Numbered from the stretch's first letter, positions 11,187-21,912 are shown. The stretch: DNA of 64,000 bases from Amyelois transitella (GCF_032362555.1 NC_083509.1:6037001-6101000), one strand, 5' to 3'. The notes: generated from the letters alone by a model not told the origin. Numbers and translations are program-made.

Positions 11187-12002
11187 CTACTTTTTCGTCT
11201 GGGATCGTGTAGGACGTGGTTTATTTACAGGGCGCCCAGCCCGCTCCTTAACGGACACGCCAGAAGCCCCCACAGCAGACTTCACCACAGCAGTGGGAGT
11301 GGAGCCAGCCGACTCGAGAGTCCCTGCTTCTGATTTATCGGAAGCATACTCACTGCCAAGTGCGGCATGAAGTTCGCCCAATGTTGAAATTCTGCGCTTA
11401 GACCCATTCGCACTAACCATCACTATTTTGCCATCAGCAGTCCAACAGCCCCTAACACCGAGGGACTTCCTGGCCTCCACAAACACAGCATGTCTTGCAG
11501 CTGTCAAAAACTCCGACAGAGTCAGACCACTGCCCTTTAGGTATCTTTTGGCAGCCCAAATTTTGTTTCGACAAGATAAGTCTGCAAATTTAATAAGGAT
11601 GGGACGTGGCTTGTCCATCTTTGAGTTCCTGCCAAGGCGAACAGCTTGTAAGATATTACTTGGCTCAATATCTGGCAGTTGCAGCATGTCATGACAAATG
11701 ATGAGGAATTTTGTGTGCAAGTCTACATCTGTGTCCTCTGCAACACCATGTAGGAGTAAAATGTTGGATCGAGCTCTCATTTCCATTGCATCTAAAGACT
11801 GTAGTACCAAACCCATCTGTGCATTGAGGCCGGAAACTGCTTTCAATATGAATGATTTAAAAGTGTAGTACTCACTGGCAAGAGATGATGTATCCTGACC
11901 CTGACTTTGATTGCCCAATGATGCTTCAAAAGAAGCCATTTTAGACTTGAACAGGACAGTCATATCAGCAATATCTTTACTTAGTTGTCCAAGAGGGTCC
12001 AT
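11187..12002 (-). CDS. LINE ORF1 protein (coiled coil plus RNA-binding fold)
   Basis: A 271-aa frame, the first of the LINE. Residues 1-75 are heptad-like and probably coil (QLSKDIADMTVLFKSKMASFEASL, AVSGLNAQMGLVLQSLDAMEMR). An RRM-like stretch follows (RSNILLLHGVAEDTDV, PRPILIKFADLSCRNKIWAAKRYLK), and the tail is basic and Ser/Thr/Pro-rich (RPVNKPRPTRSQTKK). This layout is that of L1/CR1-type ORF1 proteins, which coat the element RNA and act as chaperones during target-primed reverse transcription. No CCHC knuckle is visible. The gene ends 588 bp before the ORF2 start chosen here. Confidence 0.85.
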   Translation of the reverse strand: MDPLGQLSKDIADMTVLFKSKMASFEASLGNQSQGQDTSSLASEYYTFKSFILKAVSGLNAQMGLVLQSLDAMEMRARSNILLLHGVAEDTDVDLHTKFLIICHDMLQLPDIEPSNILQAVRLGRNSKMDKPRPILIKFADLSCRNKIWAAKRYLKGSGLTLSEFLTAARHAVFVEARKSLGVRGCWTADGKIVMVSANGSKRRISTLGELHAALGSEYASDKSEAGTLESAGSTPTAVVKSAVGASGVSVKERAGRPVNKPRPTRSQTKK

Positions 12003-12241
12003 GGTGCTTCAATGAAAAGTGATTGAAAACTTGTGTAGAGTGAATGATGAAGTGACGCAGATTTAAAATATGTAAACAGTGAAGAAAGGACTGAGAAAAT
12101 AAGTACAGGCGAGTAGCTTTAAGACATTAACACATTGAAAACTATTTTGGTTATTTAAATAGCTAAAATCAAAATAAAATAGGAAGAGCAACTTAAAACT
12201 TGTCTTATTGTTTTTCACTCCTACCGCCCAAAATTAGTCGC

Positions 12242-12710
12242 GATCTTTCTGTGATATGCATAGGTAAAGTAGTGATAGAAGACCTTTTTTGAATTTGTGG
12301 CATCACCAAACTCAAAGCTAAATCTTTGAGAAAGGTGTTTGGGCATTTTTAGCCTCATTGATGGGACCAGGACGCACTCTGATAATGTTGTGGCTTCGCG
12401 TCCGTTCTGATCTGGGAGGTTCTTCAATATTCCATTTAACAACTCCATTTTTAGAGAGGTAGTGTCCTTGACGAATGTAGTTTAATGGTACATCATTTAG
12501 ATCAGTTCTTCTTTGAAATAAATTATCTGATGTAGGTACTGGATTTGAAGATACAAACTCAGTAGATTCCTCTTCCGAACTTTGACAAGAATTAGAATCA
12601 TGTTCGTCCATTTCTAGGTAATCTTCGATTTCCGAACATTCTTCCCCTTCGATTTCATTTTCATACAATATTTTTTCAATAGTCGCGGCATCTAATCGCA
12701 TGCGAGACAT
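12242..12710 (-). pseudogene. piggyBac-like transposase, N-terminal fragment
   Basis: An open frame starts at 12710 and ends with a stop at 12318-12320 (130 aa). It has the acidic N-terminal region typical of the family (EIEDYLEMDEHDSNS, SSEEESTEF) and a RSHNIIRVRPGPINEAKNAQTP block that normally precedes the transposase core. After about 12330 the similarity appears to continue in another frame up to the LINE junction, so there is at least one frameshift. The aspartate-bearing catalytic core never follows. It is a relic, not a working transposase. Confidence 0.8.
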
Positions 12711-12989
12711 TCTGTAAACAATAATAATAATGATTTATATTTTTAATAGTAATAAAAAACACTTGCATGAACCGTCGCGTAAGGGTCTAAACGACCCATA
12801 CTCACTTGAAACGTCCGTCCTGTTCAAACGCCGCAGGCGAAATGGCCGAGGTAGGGGGTACGAGTTCACTATGAAGTCACTTGAAGGTACCTAGCGCGGC
12901 AAACTAAAACTAATAATATTATAGAAATTACGGATCAAATTCTGTAGCTCTGGGTCTTTTCGACCCATGCGCGACTACTGGCGGGTTAA

Positions 12990-13849
12990 TATTAGAAGAA
13001 TAGAAGATAATAAGAATAACAACGCTCATATTATTAAAGAGAAATAATATTTGTTTTTCACTAGATAAAATCTCTTGATTCGATATAACAATTACTTAAA
13101 TTTTTTTGTTTTTACAATTTTTCAGTTACTATAATCGTTAAAACTTCTTTATGGACGCTGTAAAACACAGGAGTGTATCGAACATTTACAATAAGATATT
13201 CAAATGTATCCACTGGCTAAACGGCGCGACTTTAACGTCGCCCCGGCTGAATTTGACGATAAAACTTTTATAGTTATTGCTGTCCGCGTTATGTAATGCA
13301 TACAAAAGTTCCTCCGATGCAGAATAGCTAAGCAAACAATTGTATAAGCGGGCACCCTGTTTCATGCCAAGAAATAATCTCTTACGTGACATTAACATAC
13401 ATCATAAACAGAACAGCTGCCAAAATTGTCTGGCGGGTCGGGTCTCCACTACTTATCAACTAAAACAATATTACTTAGCTGAGTTATCTCACCGCATGGG
13501 TAAACTTGTCGCTAACTTCTAACCAACGCTCGTACATTATTAACCGGGTGGGTATGTTCGTAAGTAAAAAATCAAAGTAAGCAAGACTTCAAACAAATTC
13601 AGTGGCAAACTATGAATTTTTAAATTATAATGCTGCATCTGGACTGTTGGCGTAATAGAATACATATTTTTATATAATTTTCCCTCTTCTTTTCATATTA
13701 TTAAACGCATTGCCAGTTGACGCGAGTCTGAGAACCATGTTTCATCGTAAATTTATCATAATAACATTTGTCCATAACAACATCATATTAATTCCATAAT
13801 ATCAATGATACATAGTATAATACAAAGTTGCTTTCACTGTCCCTTTGTA
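12990..13849. other. Intergenic, with a GC-richer unique island at 13190-13400
   Basis: The island has CTAAACGGCGCGACTTTAAC and AAAACTTTTATAGTTATTGC, the latter with a TTTATAG homeodomain-type motif. Both strands have about 60-70-codon frames without known domains. Confidence 0.3.
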
Positions 13850-14177
13850 TGTTTAAATCTTTAAAACTACGCACCGGATTTTAATGCGGTTTTTTCAATA
13901 GATAGAATGATTCAAGAGGTTTATATGTATAATAATATTCATTAAATAGTGAAGAAATACTGTTTATTTTTTTGAGGTTTCTAATGTGATGTCGTTAATT
14001 ATCATATTTTTTTCCGCTTACATTGCAAACGCAGGCTGAACCCTACGAGATTTATCAAAAAAACTCCGCGATGGTATATCTCTATCTCTCATGGATATCC
14101 CACAATAACATTTTTTTGTCATTTACTTTTTACGACAATCAGCATTGCACCCGTGCGAAGCCGGGGCGGGTCGCTAG
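13850..14177 (+). mobile_element. Helitron-like non-autonomous element
   Basis: Contains CACCGGATTTTAATGCGGTT, ATAGATAGAATGATTCAAGA and a 3' end ACCCGTGCGAAGCCGGGGCG GGTCGCTAG followed by T. A GC-rich near-terminal hairpin and CTAG-T are the 3' signature of Helitrons. Confidence 0.55.
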
Positions 14178-14450
14178 TAATTATATAAAATTAAGTGGAT
14201 ACTGATCTGATACCTATCAACACAAATCGAATTAGATGTCAAATTTGGTGTTTTATTTTTAATTAGGAATAGGCATAACGTGGCAACAATTACCGAAAAT
14301 TCAGCTAACGCAATGTTATGGCTAAAGTTATGTGTTCTAGTGGGATTCTGTGGTATCGACTAGGATTAGTGCCGCGCAAATCTCTATTTTAGCGGCGCGG
14401 TCCACGCCACCCGAACTGGGCCAATTAAAGCTTACGCGCACTAATCTCGA

Positions 14451-14458
14451 TATCGATA
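14451..14458. promoter_or_regulatory. DRE-like motif in a GC-richer island
   Basis: TATCGATA inside the palindrome GATATCGATATC, following GC-rich DNA (14340-14440). No recognised gene lies beside it. Confidence 0.25.
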
Positions 14459-14649
14459 TCGACACGAGAGCTATAGTGTTGAACATAGAAATAGATTATC
14501 AAGAAGTTCCATTAAAAGCATTCTAATCATAAATGTTTATGCATATGAAATGGAAAATTTTCTTTTCAGATTTCATTAGAATGTTTATCAGTCATCAATA
14601 TTTATATTTAAATAGTTTACAACTAAATGGGGCGATTTAGAAACCACAA

Positions 14650-15120
14650 AACAATTTTTGGAATTTTACTTTATCTGTCCGTCTGTCTATGTATCTGGTT
14701 CGTTATAACTTCGAAACTACTCAAGGGATTTGAATTCGGATTACATATAATTAAGAAGAAAGTTATGGAAAAAAAAGTTATGGTCAATTAATCATTTACT
14801 TCAACTACAGCTTCAAAACTTTTAAACATAAGTGAATGCGGCTTTCATAAACGTATTTAATTTTGACCCTATAATAGGCAGCGTAGAATGCACACTCTCT
14901 TTTAGAGACAAGGATGCGATAGTATGTACATATGTTATTATATCATCAGTTTCATATCGTACTAGCAATATAATGGCTACCTATAGGTATAAAGTTCGTA
15001 CGGGTATAGGTTTCTATACAGAATTAACTTTAAGTCCTGTTATATGTCTGGTTAATTGTAATTTCCGCTTGTTACCCGAAAAGCTGCCTACACGCGGGCG
15101 GACTCGCGGGCAACAGCTAG
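14650..15120 (+). mobile_element. Helitron-like element, 3' end at CTAG
   Basis: The 3' end reads CACGCGGGCGGACTCGCGGG CAACAGCTAG then T. The body has CTTATAACTTCGAAACTACT-like wording and CTGTCCGTCTGTCTATGTAT. The 5' boundary is a guess. Confidence 0.5.
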
Positions 15121-15633
15121 TTTCAAAAACAATAGCTCAGAAAATTTTACACCCGAACCAAAATATAACTTGCATTTCTTGGTCTCAATCGGTAGTAGGT
15201 ATATAGGATGTGCTCATTTCTTGATACCCATTAAATAAGATGATATCATTTATTTTATTATTTCATTATATCTATTCATATTGATAAACTTTAAAACTTT
15301 CTCTTTATTCTGGACAAGAACAGCTCTTTACGAAAAGATTATCGTTTATTTATCGTATTATTATCTTATCGAATAAAGATCGTTCATTTCATATCAACAT
15401 TGTGGTTTGCATTGCAAATAGTGGATGAATAAATACAACGCACCACTAATTCCGAGTCCTCTTATCGATTTGCTAGCATCCAAACGGATTTATGCAAAGA
15501 TGAATAAATAAACATACCAGCTTAAGTAGATTTATTTTACAAAACATCAATATCACAGTGAGAATCTGCCTTGTAATACCTAGCGAAATTGCGTTGAGAG
15601 AGCACACGCTAACAAAAGTTTGTTTTTTCACTA

Positions 15634-15700
15634 TACATACATTTTTGTATATTTTTGTCTATATCCCTTGCCAGAGAAAGAGCCAACACCCTTGAAAACT
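15634..15700 (-). mobile_element. ATGT-tailed SINE fragment, diverged
   Basis: TATACATACATTTTTG, CTATATCCCTTGCC and AGAGCCAAC are recognisable; the rest has drifted. Confidence 0.4.
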
Positions 15701-16644
15701 CCCACAAGAGTTGAAGAATAAAGTTTTAAATAAATATATAGGTAATATAACATTATACTTATCATTGAAATCCGGTAGTCATACAAAATAAGTCGTTACC
15801 TTCCCTATTTACCAACTAATAGGCAACGTAATTATCCCCCGGATCCCGGGCCAATTCCTCTGTTTAAGAAAGATAAACGAGGAAAAGAAAACTATTCCGT
15901 AGAAGTTGTAACTTCACCCAGTTCACAATAGTCTGGTAATTACCTACCACCTTTGTAAAGGTTCTTGTACACGACACTCCAAGCAAGGTTTATTCGATTT
16001 AAATATTTTTTAAATCAGAAATTGCACATATTTAGTAATCTAAATTTTTAATTAGATAATAAGTTAAGTATTTTTGAGGTAAAGGCTTGTAGCTTTGTTT
16101 CTTTGTAAGGCCTAATCGAAAATGCTGAAATACCATAAAAATTCATACTCACTTAAATATCTAAAAATATATAAATGAACATATTACCTAATGAATGAAA
16201 TGACATTCCGAACGAGATCCAGTAGTACATTTTATTATACATAAGTGCTGATATTTTGCTATAGAAATACCTATCTAGTGAAACATATCATATCGTTGCT
16301 GAAACCTATGAAAAGTTATGCCGAAGCCAGTCATGATCTGGCGAGAATTTTATCTCCTCGGTGGAAAAGCGCCTTTATCTAGGCACTGGAGATTACTTAC
16401 TTAATAAGTTAATTTGTTACTTGGCCCTGAATTATAAGACTGATTGCTGATTAGATGTCCTTTTTTCTTAGAAGTATCATCACACATTTCATATGTAACA
16501 GAACGAAATATTTTTAACATTCATCGTTCGTTCTCAATACGCCTGTTTGTTTTTATATGATTATTAAAATTAAATGTTATTTTGAAGATATCATTTTTTA
16601 ACACTCGGCTTTATAATATATATGATAATTCAATAAGGTGGCTG

Positions 16645-16670
16645 GTATCTAAGACGCGGGCAACAACTAG
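16645..16670 (+). mobile_element. Helitron-like 3' end fragment
   Basis: AAGACGCGGGCAACAACTAG matches the last 20 bases of the neighbouring elements; nothing upstream is recognisable. Confidence 0.4.
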
Positions 16671-18330
16671 ATACTTTATAAATAAATACTTTTCTCCGGC
16701 TTCATAGGAGAAGGTTTATAACTTAATTTCGACCAGCAATTACGTTGCAGCAATTTTTTGCGAGTAGCCCGTGCACCGTGGCATTCCAGAACACTTAACA
16801 ACTGCAAACATTCGTCATTAGGTTAACATTATTCATTCGGATGTTTTGTTTTTCAACGTCTGCATTTTAATGAAATGCCTTACTATTCACTCATTTGATT
16901 CGAGTATGTAAATCAATAGTTGTTTCATTTAACGTCACGAAGGAAATTAGATTATGCAGCATCAACTAAAATTAGCTAGTAAATAACTGTTCGTTTCAAA
17001 ATTCGGTCGTGACCAGAATTGTCCAATTAGCGTTTTATTTCCTCATCAGAATCATAAAAATGTGGGGCATTTCACGCAAGTCATGTAGAACAGAGGCCTT
17101 ATGATACATAAAAATGCCATTGCAAAAAAATGGCGCCGAGCAGTCACTGAGCCACTCCGAGTCCGTATGTTGCGTACGTGATTACTCTCTAAATATTCCA
17201 CTTTATTGTGCAATCCTCTCCTTGTCATGTGAAGAAGCGATGCTAGGAGGCGAGCCTGAATAATTTAGTCGGCCGGCGGCGAATGTACCATTTATCCAAA
17301 TTGTCGTCTGCGCCATGGCAGCAAGGGCGGGAGTTAAAAATGAACAAGCTGTCACTTTCGAGTGGCATTCGCACCGATTCCCCGGTAAAAATAACGAGAC
17401 ATGCAAAAGGGTACTGTTTGTGTTGGTTTCCCTTTGTTTCGTTAAATTGTTTCATCTACATAATTTATTTACTTTGAGTGATATGTTTGTCTGGTAGGTA
17501 TTTAAAGTTTATATCTGATTTATGTCATGTACTTACATAGTCTTGCATTCAAAAAATCACTGATTCTAGCATGACGAAATGAAATTTTCCATTAAAATCG
17601 ATACAGTCATCTATCAGGATCAGTCAGGATAAGGTACAATTTTGCTCTTAAATTAATGCATAAATTTATTATTTATAGTACCAATTTAAAGCAGTCAGTA
17701 TATTTAGAAAAAACACTTTTCTTGAGAAGTTTTAAGCGTAAGAATGCAGTCCCGGGCAAAAACTTATGTGAGATAGAGGATGCGGATTTTTATTTCTTAC
17801 TGAAATTACTTAAATTTTTGTGCAATAAAGAGACAAACAAACAAAGAAAAAAAATGTTTTATACTAAGTAGACTCTCTATTAAACGCGATTATAATCACT
17901 CAACGAATTTCAACTTGCAAGCTGTTAACAGAAAATTAAATGTTTTCTTGAAACCTTGGATACATGAGCTTTATTAACCTCAGTGGAAACCAAATGACTC
18001 ATAATTATAGCAATATTTGAATTGGCTTTTTCCATAAACATAGCAGTCGCATGTTTGCGGACTATTTCAATGCGGCAAAATGATTATTTTAATATCTATT
18101 CCACAAGTAGGAACCCTCCCTAACATATATCTAATAACAAGTAACAATCATAAGGGTCTAAGTAATAACCTTCATATTATATTAAAAAAAAATATTTATT
18201 TATGATAAATTTTCATAAGTACTTAAATAAAAAATTTCATACCACTGTATGAAATTATGTACCTACGTACATATGTATCGTATCCGTTTCGTTCTACTTT
18301 TTATTGGAGATAGTCTCTTATTGTTTATTT

Positions 18331-18533
18331 TACATACATACATACATAAAATCACGCCTCTTTCCCGGAGGGGTAGGCAGAGACTACCTCTTTCTACTTG
18401 CCATGATCTCTGCATACTTCCTTCGCTTCATCCACATTCATAACTCTTCATGCAAGCTCGGCGGTTTTGGGTACTCTTGACCTGACCCTTTACCAGGACG
18501 TCCTTAATTTGATCAAGATACGTTCGTCTAGGT
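18331..18533 (-). mobile_element. Second RTE LINE 3' fragment
   Basis: The sequence repeats the 3' end of the neighbouring RTE copy: the (ATGT)n tail, the CCTCTTTCCCGGAGGGGTAG block, and CTTAATTTGATCAAGATACG. It keeps about 50 bp (CATGCAAGCTCGGCGGTTTT and following) that the longer copy lacks. Both face the same way, about 50 bp apart. Confidence 0.8.
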
Positions 18534-18581
18534 TTATTTTCTTTTAATTAAAATCGTTAGAACTACTTTTTATAATAGGTC

Positions 18582-20030
18582 CACATACATACATACATAC
18601 ATAAAATCACGCCTCTTTCCCGGAGGGGTAGGCAGAGACTACCTCTTTCCACTTGCCACGATCCCTGCATACTTCCTTTGCTTCATCCACATTCCTTCAC
18701 CAGGACGTCCTTAATTTGATCAAGATATGTTCGTCTAGGTCTTCCCACCCCGACCTTTCCCTCCACACTCTCCTTGTATATCTGCTTAGTCAACCTGTTT
18801 TCATTCATCCTCTCCACATGACCGAACCATCTCAACATACCCTTTTCTATTCCTGTAACTACATCTTCTTTCACATCACAACATTCCCTTATCACGCTGT
18901 TCCTTATCCGGTCACTCAATTTCACACCCAACATACTCCTTAACGCTCTCATTTCCACTGCATTTATTCTGCTTTCGTGCTTCTTTTGCCATACCCAACT
19001 TTCACTCCCACACATTAATGTCGAGACCAACACGCCCCTGTGCACAGCCAGTCGAGCCTTTTTGGATAGTTTCTGACTGCTCATAAAGGCATGCAAAGCT
19101 CCATTCACCATGTTCCCCGCGTTCACTCTCCTTTCAATATCACTATCACACTTGCCATCTGATGTAAACTTTGATAGATATACAAACTCTTTCACTTGCT
19201 CAACTTTTTCTCCTCCAATCAAAATATTACATGCTGTCATTTCTTTCTCCATTTCAAAAACCAGTGTTTTAGTTTTACTTACGTTCACTTTCATTCCTTT
19301 CTCTTTTTAAGCTTCATGCATACAGTTTACCATCTCCTGTAACTCCTCCGCTGATGACGCCAGTATAACCTGATCGTCGGCATAGAGCAGACATTTGACG
19401 AGTAATTCATTCATCCTTAATCCACTTTCAGACTCTTTCAAATCTGTCAAAACAACTATTCATAAATAGGTTGAACAGCCACGGTGACGCAACACATCCC
19501 TGCCTAACGCCTTTCTCAATCTTAAACCACTCAGTGTGCGCTCCGTTTATCCTGACACAAGCACTCGAATCCCCATATAAGGATTTCAGTGCTCGTATCA
19601 AGAGACTGCTCACCCCATGCATAGAAAGTGCTGACCACAATTCATTCCTCTCAACTCTGTCATAGGCCTTTTCCAAATCCACGAATGTGCAATAGACTTT
19701 TTGACTCTTGGCCAAAAACTTTTCGGCTATGCACCGCAAAGAAAAGACCTGATCAGTACATCCCATTCCCTTTCGAAATCCCGCTTGAGCATCCCATATT
19801 TTGTCATCAGTTTCATTCCTGACTCTATTAATCAATACCTTAGCATACAATTTGCCGACGACGCTAAGCAGGCTTATACCACGATAATTTTTGCAGTCCA
19901 GTTGTGACCCTTTTCCTTTGTAAAGTGGCACGATAACAGCCTTACACCAATCTTTTGGTACTCGGCCGCTTCTCCAACACAAATTGAAAAGGCAGTACAA
20001 CTGTCTAGCTACGACGCGTAATAGATCCAC
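18582..20030 (-). mobile_element. RTE-type LINE, 5'-truncated, minus strand
   Basis: The 3' end is at 18582 with an (ATGT)n tail on the element strand, and the reverse transcriptase coding part ends abruptly near 20030. Upstream endonuclease is absent, so the copy is 5' truncated. The tail region reads CTGCCTACCCCTCCGGGAAA then GAGGCGTGATTTTATGTATG, which resembles the 3' end of the abundant SINE of this window. Confidence 0.85.
18683..20030 (-). pseudogene. RTE-clade reverse transcriptase, decayed
   Basis: Two frames and the DNA between them make one interrupted protein. The first (19428-20030) has PLYKGKGSQLDCKNYRGISL, AGFRKGMGCTDQVF, FVDLEKAYDRVERNELW and GVRQGCVASPWLFNLFM. A frameshift follows FERV near 19428. 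The next frame holds the catalytic YADD at 19373-19384 and is broken by a stop at 19307-19309. The last part (18683-19294) has CGSESWVWQKKHESRINAVE and MLRWFGHVERM. The order and wording match RTE/BovB-like elements as I recall them. It is inactive. Confidence 0.88.
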
Positions 20031-20799
20031 TTTATGTTTATATGTTTAGAATAAACATTCGACAACGACATAAGACGACGGGTACCGTTTTTAGGTATCT
20101 TAAATACTAAAAGAAAGAAGGTTCATTTGAAAAGGAAATTGAACCTCCCGGACGCAACTAAAATAAAAAGGTCGAAACTGTACAAATGGATAACACTATT
20201 GCATCGATATAAAATTGTAGGAGCAGGTAAATCAAATAATAGAGGAAAATTGCATTATAGTCCCGAATGTCCGAGGATTTCTCGCGAAAAGGATTTTTAT
20301 TTCTTACTAGTGACCCGCACCGAGTCTACACACAAGAGTTTTCTCTTGTTCTCGCCTTGTTCTTGGCGAAATGAACAAAATGAACCCAAACTAATCTTAT
20401 CGTTTTATTGAGGGTTTTATTTGTCGTGTTAACAAAAATAGTTTAGATTTAATTTAATTATCTAAACAAATTAATTTCCACTAAGGCTGATTAATCCTCT
20501 CCCCAATATGAGCATATGTAAGTGGATCAAGGCAAGATCTATAAATTATGCAAACACCATGCCATCCGTTACCTCAGTCTCACGTTCTTAAGTTAACATG
20601 GTGTCATTATGTGCATTAAATTTGTATAATATACTGAGGACGCAATAATTATTAGAATAACTAAGCGAAAACTAAATATACCTACATATACACACATAAT
20701 ACATGCAATTATAATCATTAAAATATTTTACCATTTACCTGCAGAAATTAAAAGTATATATAATTTACTACTTACTTTTATTCAAAAATAAATTAAAAG

Positions 20800-20861
20800 C
20801 TTGGTTATTAAATAATGTTTTGTATAATTTGAATTATACAAAACATTATTTAATAACCAAG
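20800..20861. repeat. Perfect inverted repeat, 30-bp arms, 2-nt loop
   Basis: Arms 20800-20829 and 20832-20861 are exact reverse complements (CTTGGTTATTAAATAATG and on). The loop is TG. Confidence 0.95.
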
Positions 20862-21272
20862 TATTTGTATAGTTATTAATAATTATAAGTTATAATTTGA
20901 ATATTTTGACCACTGCACAAATTAAGCATAAAAACTTAGATATAAAAAATATTCTATGTAATGTTATGTTTAGAAAAAGTTTTATGTCTGTATTATTTTA
21001 TATACTATTGTATTTTCAATACTAAAAAATATTGCATGCCTGAAGGGGCAAACTGTTGATACTGTTAAATGTTATTCCATCTACAATGTAGATTCTACAT
21101 GTCTACACAGTTACGCAATAAATAGATATTTTGAGTTTGAGTTTAATTGATGTCTATATAATTTATTTTGATAAAATGTATCATATTCATTCGGACTTTT
21201 CTCGAGCATTGGCAAAATATCAGAGGTAAAGCCCGGCAGTTTGTTTTTATTAATGTAAATATTTATTGCAAA

Positions 21273-21386
21273 CTAGCGACCCACCCCTGATTCGCACGGG
21301 TAGTATTTACACTAAATTTCCTATTGAATCACTCCATCTATTAAAAAAAATGTATCAAAATCCGTTGTGTAATTTTAAAGATCTAA
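21273..21386 (-). mobile_element. Helitron-like element, minus strand
   Basis: Starts CTAGCGACCCACCCCTGATT and continues GAATCACTCCATCTATTAAA and ATCAAAATCCGTTGTGTAAT. It is the reverse complement of the element at 13.85-14.18 kb, about 115 bp long. Confidence 0.55.
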
Positions 21387-21392
21387 GCAAAT

Positions 21393-21458
21393 AGCAAATT
21401 CGCTTCCCGCGTGTGGTCCCTATGTATATAGGGACCACACGCGGGAAGCGAATTTGCT
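21393..21458. repeat. Perfect inverted repeat, 31-bp arms, 4-nt loop
   Basis: Arms 21393-21423 and 21428-21458 are exact reverse complements (AGCAAATTCGCTTCCCGCG and on). It is GC-richer than its surroundings and abuts a Helitron-like element. Confidence 0.95.
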
Positions 21459-21837
21459 TTACGAGTATTCTATGTAGGTAGTGATAGTGATTTTATACCA
21501 AGTGAACCAAATAAGTATAGAAATTAAATAAGTATAACATGTGTCTGGTACAACCCGCTGCATAAAAAGGGGCCCTCCTAATTATCGTTCCAAATAATTA
21601 CAAAAATTGGAATTTTTATCCCACTATTAACTATGTAGACCTAGAAACACGCGGGCGACGCGAATTCAAACGACAAGTCGACAACGCGGCGGTACTAGCA
21701 GCGGGCTGTTTCCCTGGATGCACATACTGAGCACACTCGTGTCCAAACACATTCCGACACAAGTTAAGCGTGTTCATTCATGATTTACTATTTATACTAT
21801 TCCATAATTAGACAATATAGGTGAAACCATATAGGTG

Positions 21838-21912
21838 GTGGGCCTTTCGGTCTTTACAAGATTGTTGGCTTTGTCTACCCCGCAAGGGATATTGACGTAA
21901 TTATAATGTATG
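21838..21912 (+). mobile_element. ATGT-tailed SINE fragment
   Basis: The tail part reads GTTGGCTTTGTCTACCCCGC then AAGGGATATTGACGTAATTA and TGTATGTAC. Confidence 0.65.

Larger units (their letters stand above)
7347..12241 (-). mobile_element. Non-LTR retrotransposon (CR1/Daphne/Jockey-like), apparently full length
   Basis: About 4.9 kb on the minus strand with a 5' UTR of about 240 bp, ORF1 (11187-12002), ORF2 (7627-10599) and a 3' UTR ending in a TTAC-type tandem tail at 7346-7367. The 7-mer GATCTTT sits at both edges (7340-7346 and 12242-12248) and is the best target-site duplication. Both ORFs are open, which suggests a young insertion. Clade placement is from memory of similar lepidopteran proteins and is uncertain between Daphne, CR1 and Jockey. 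Confidence 0.88.
6720..12989 (-). mobile_element. piggyBac-like DNA transposon, internally deleted and interrupted by a LINE
   Basis: TTAA at 6720-6723 and TTAA at 12986-12989 bound the element, the target duplication expected of piggyBac. Termini are CCCGCCAGTA (6724-6733) and its complement TACTGGCGGG (12976-12985). Subterminal palindromes of the form GGGTCnnnnnGACCC lie at 6770-6784, 12783-12797 and 12952-12966. The transposase reads on the minus strand: its start is at 12710 and its cysteine-rich end at 7187. The central catalytic part is absent. A non-LTR retrotransposon fills 7347-12241. The termini differ from the cabbage-looper piggyBac, so this is another family member and now non-autonomous. 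Confidence 0.9.
15240..18330. other. Intergenic, largely unrecognised
   Basis: AT-rich DNA with one GC-richer island at about 17080-17420 (GCCGGCGGCGAATGTACCAT, GGCAGCAAGGGCGGGAGTTA). Frames there on both strands are shadows of one another and match nothing known. Confidence 0.35.

Noticed and set aside
18337..18600. Tandem (CATA)n as a plain microsatellite
   Set aside because: The runs are the 3' tails of RTE copies.
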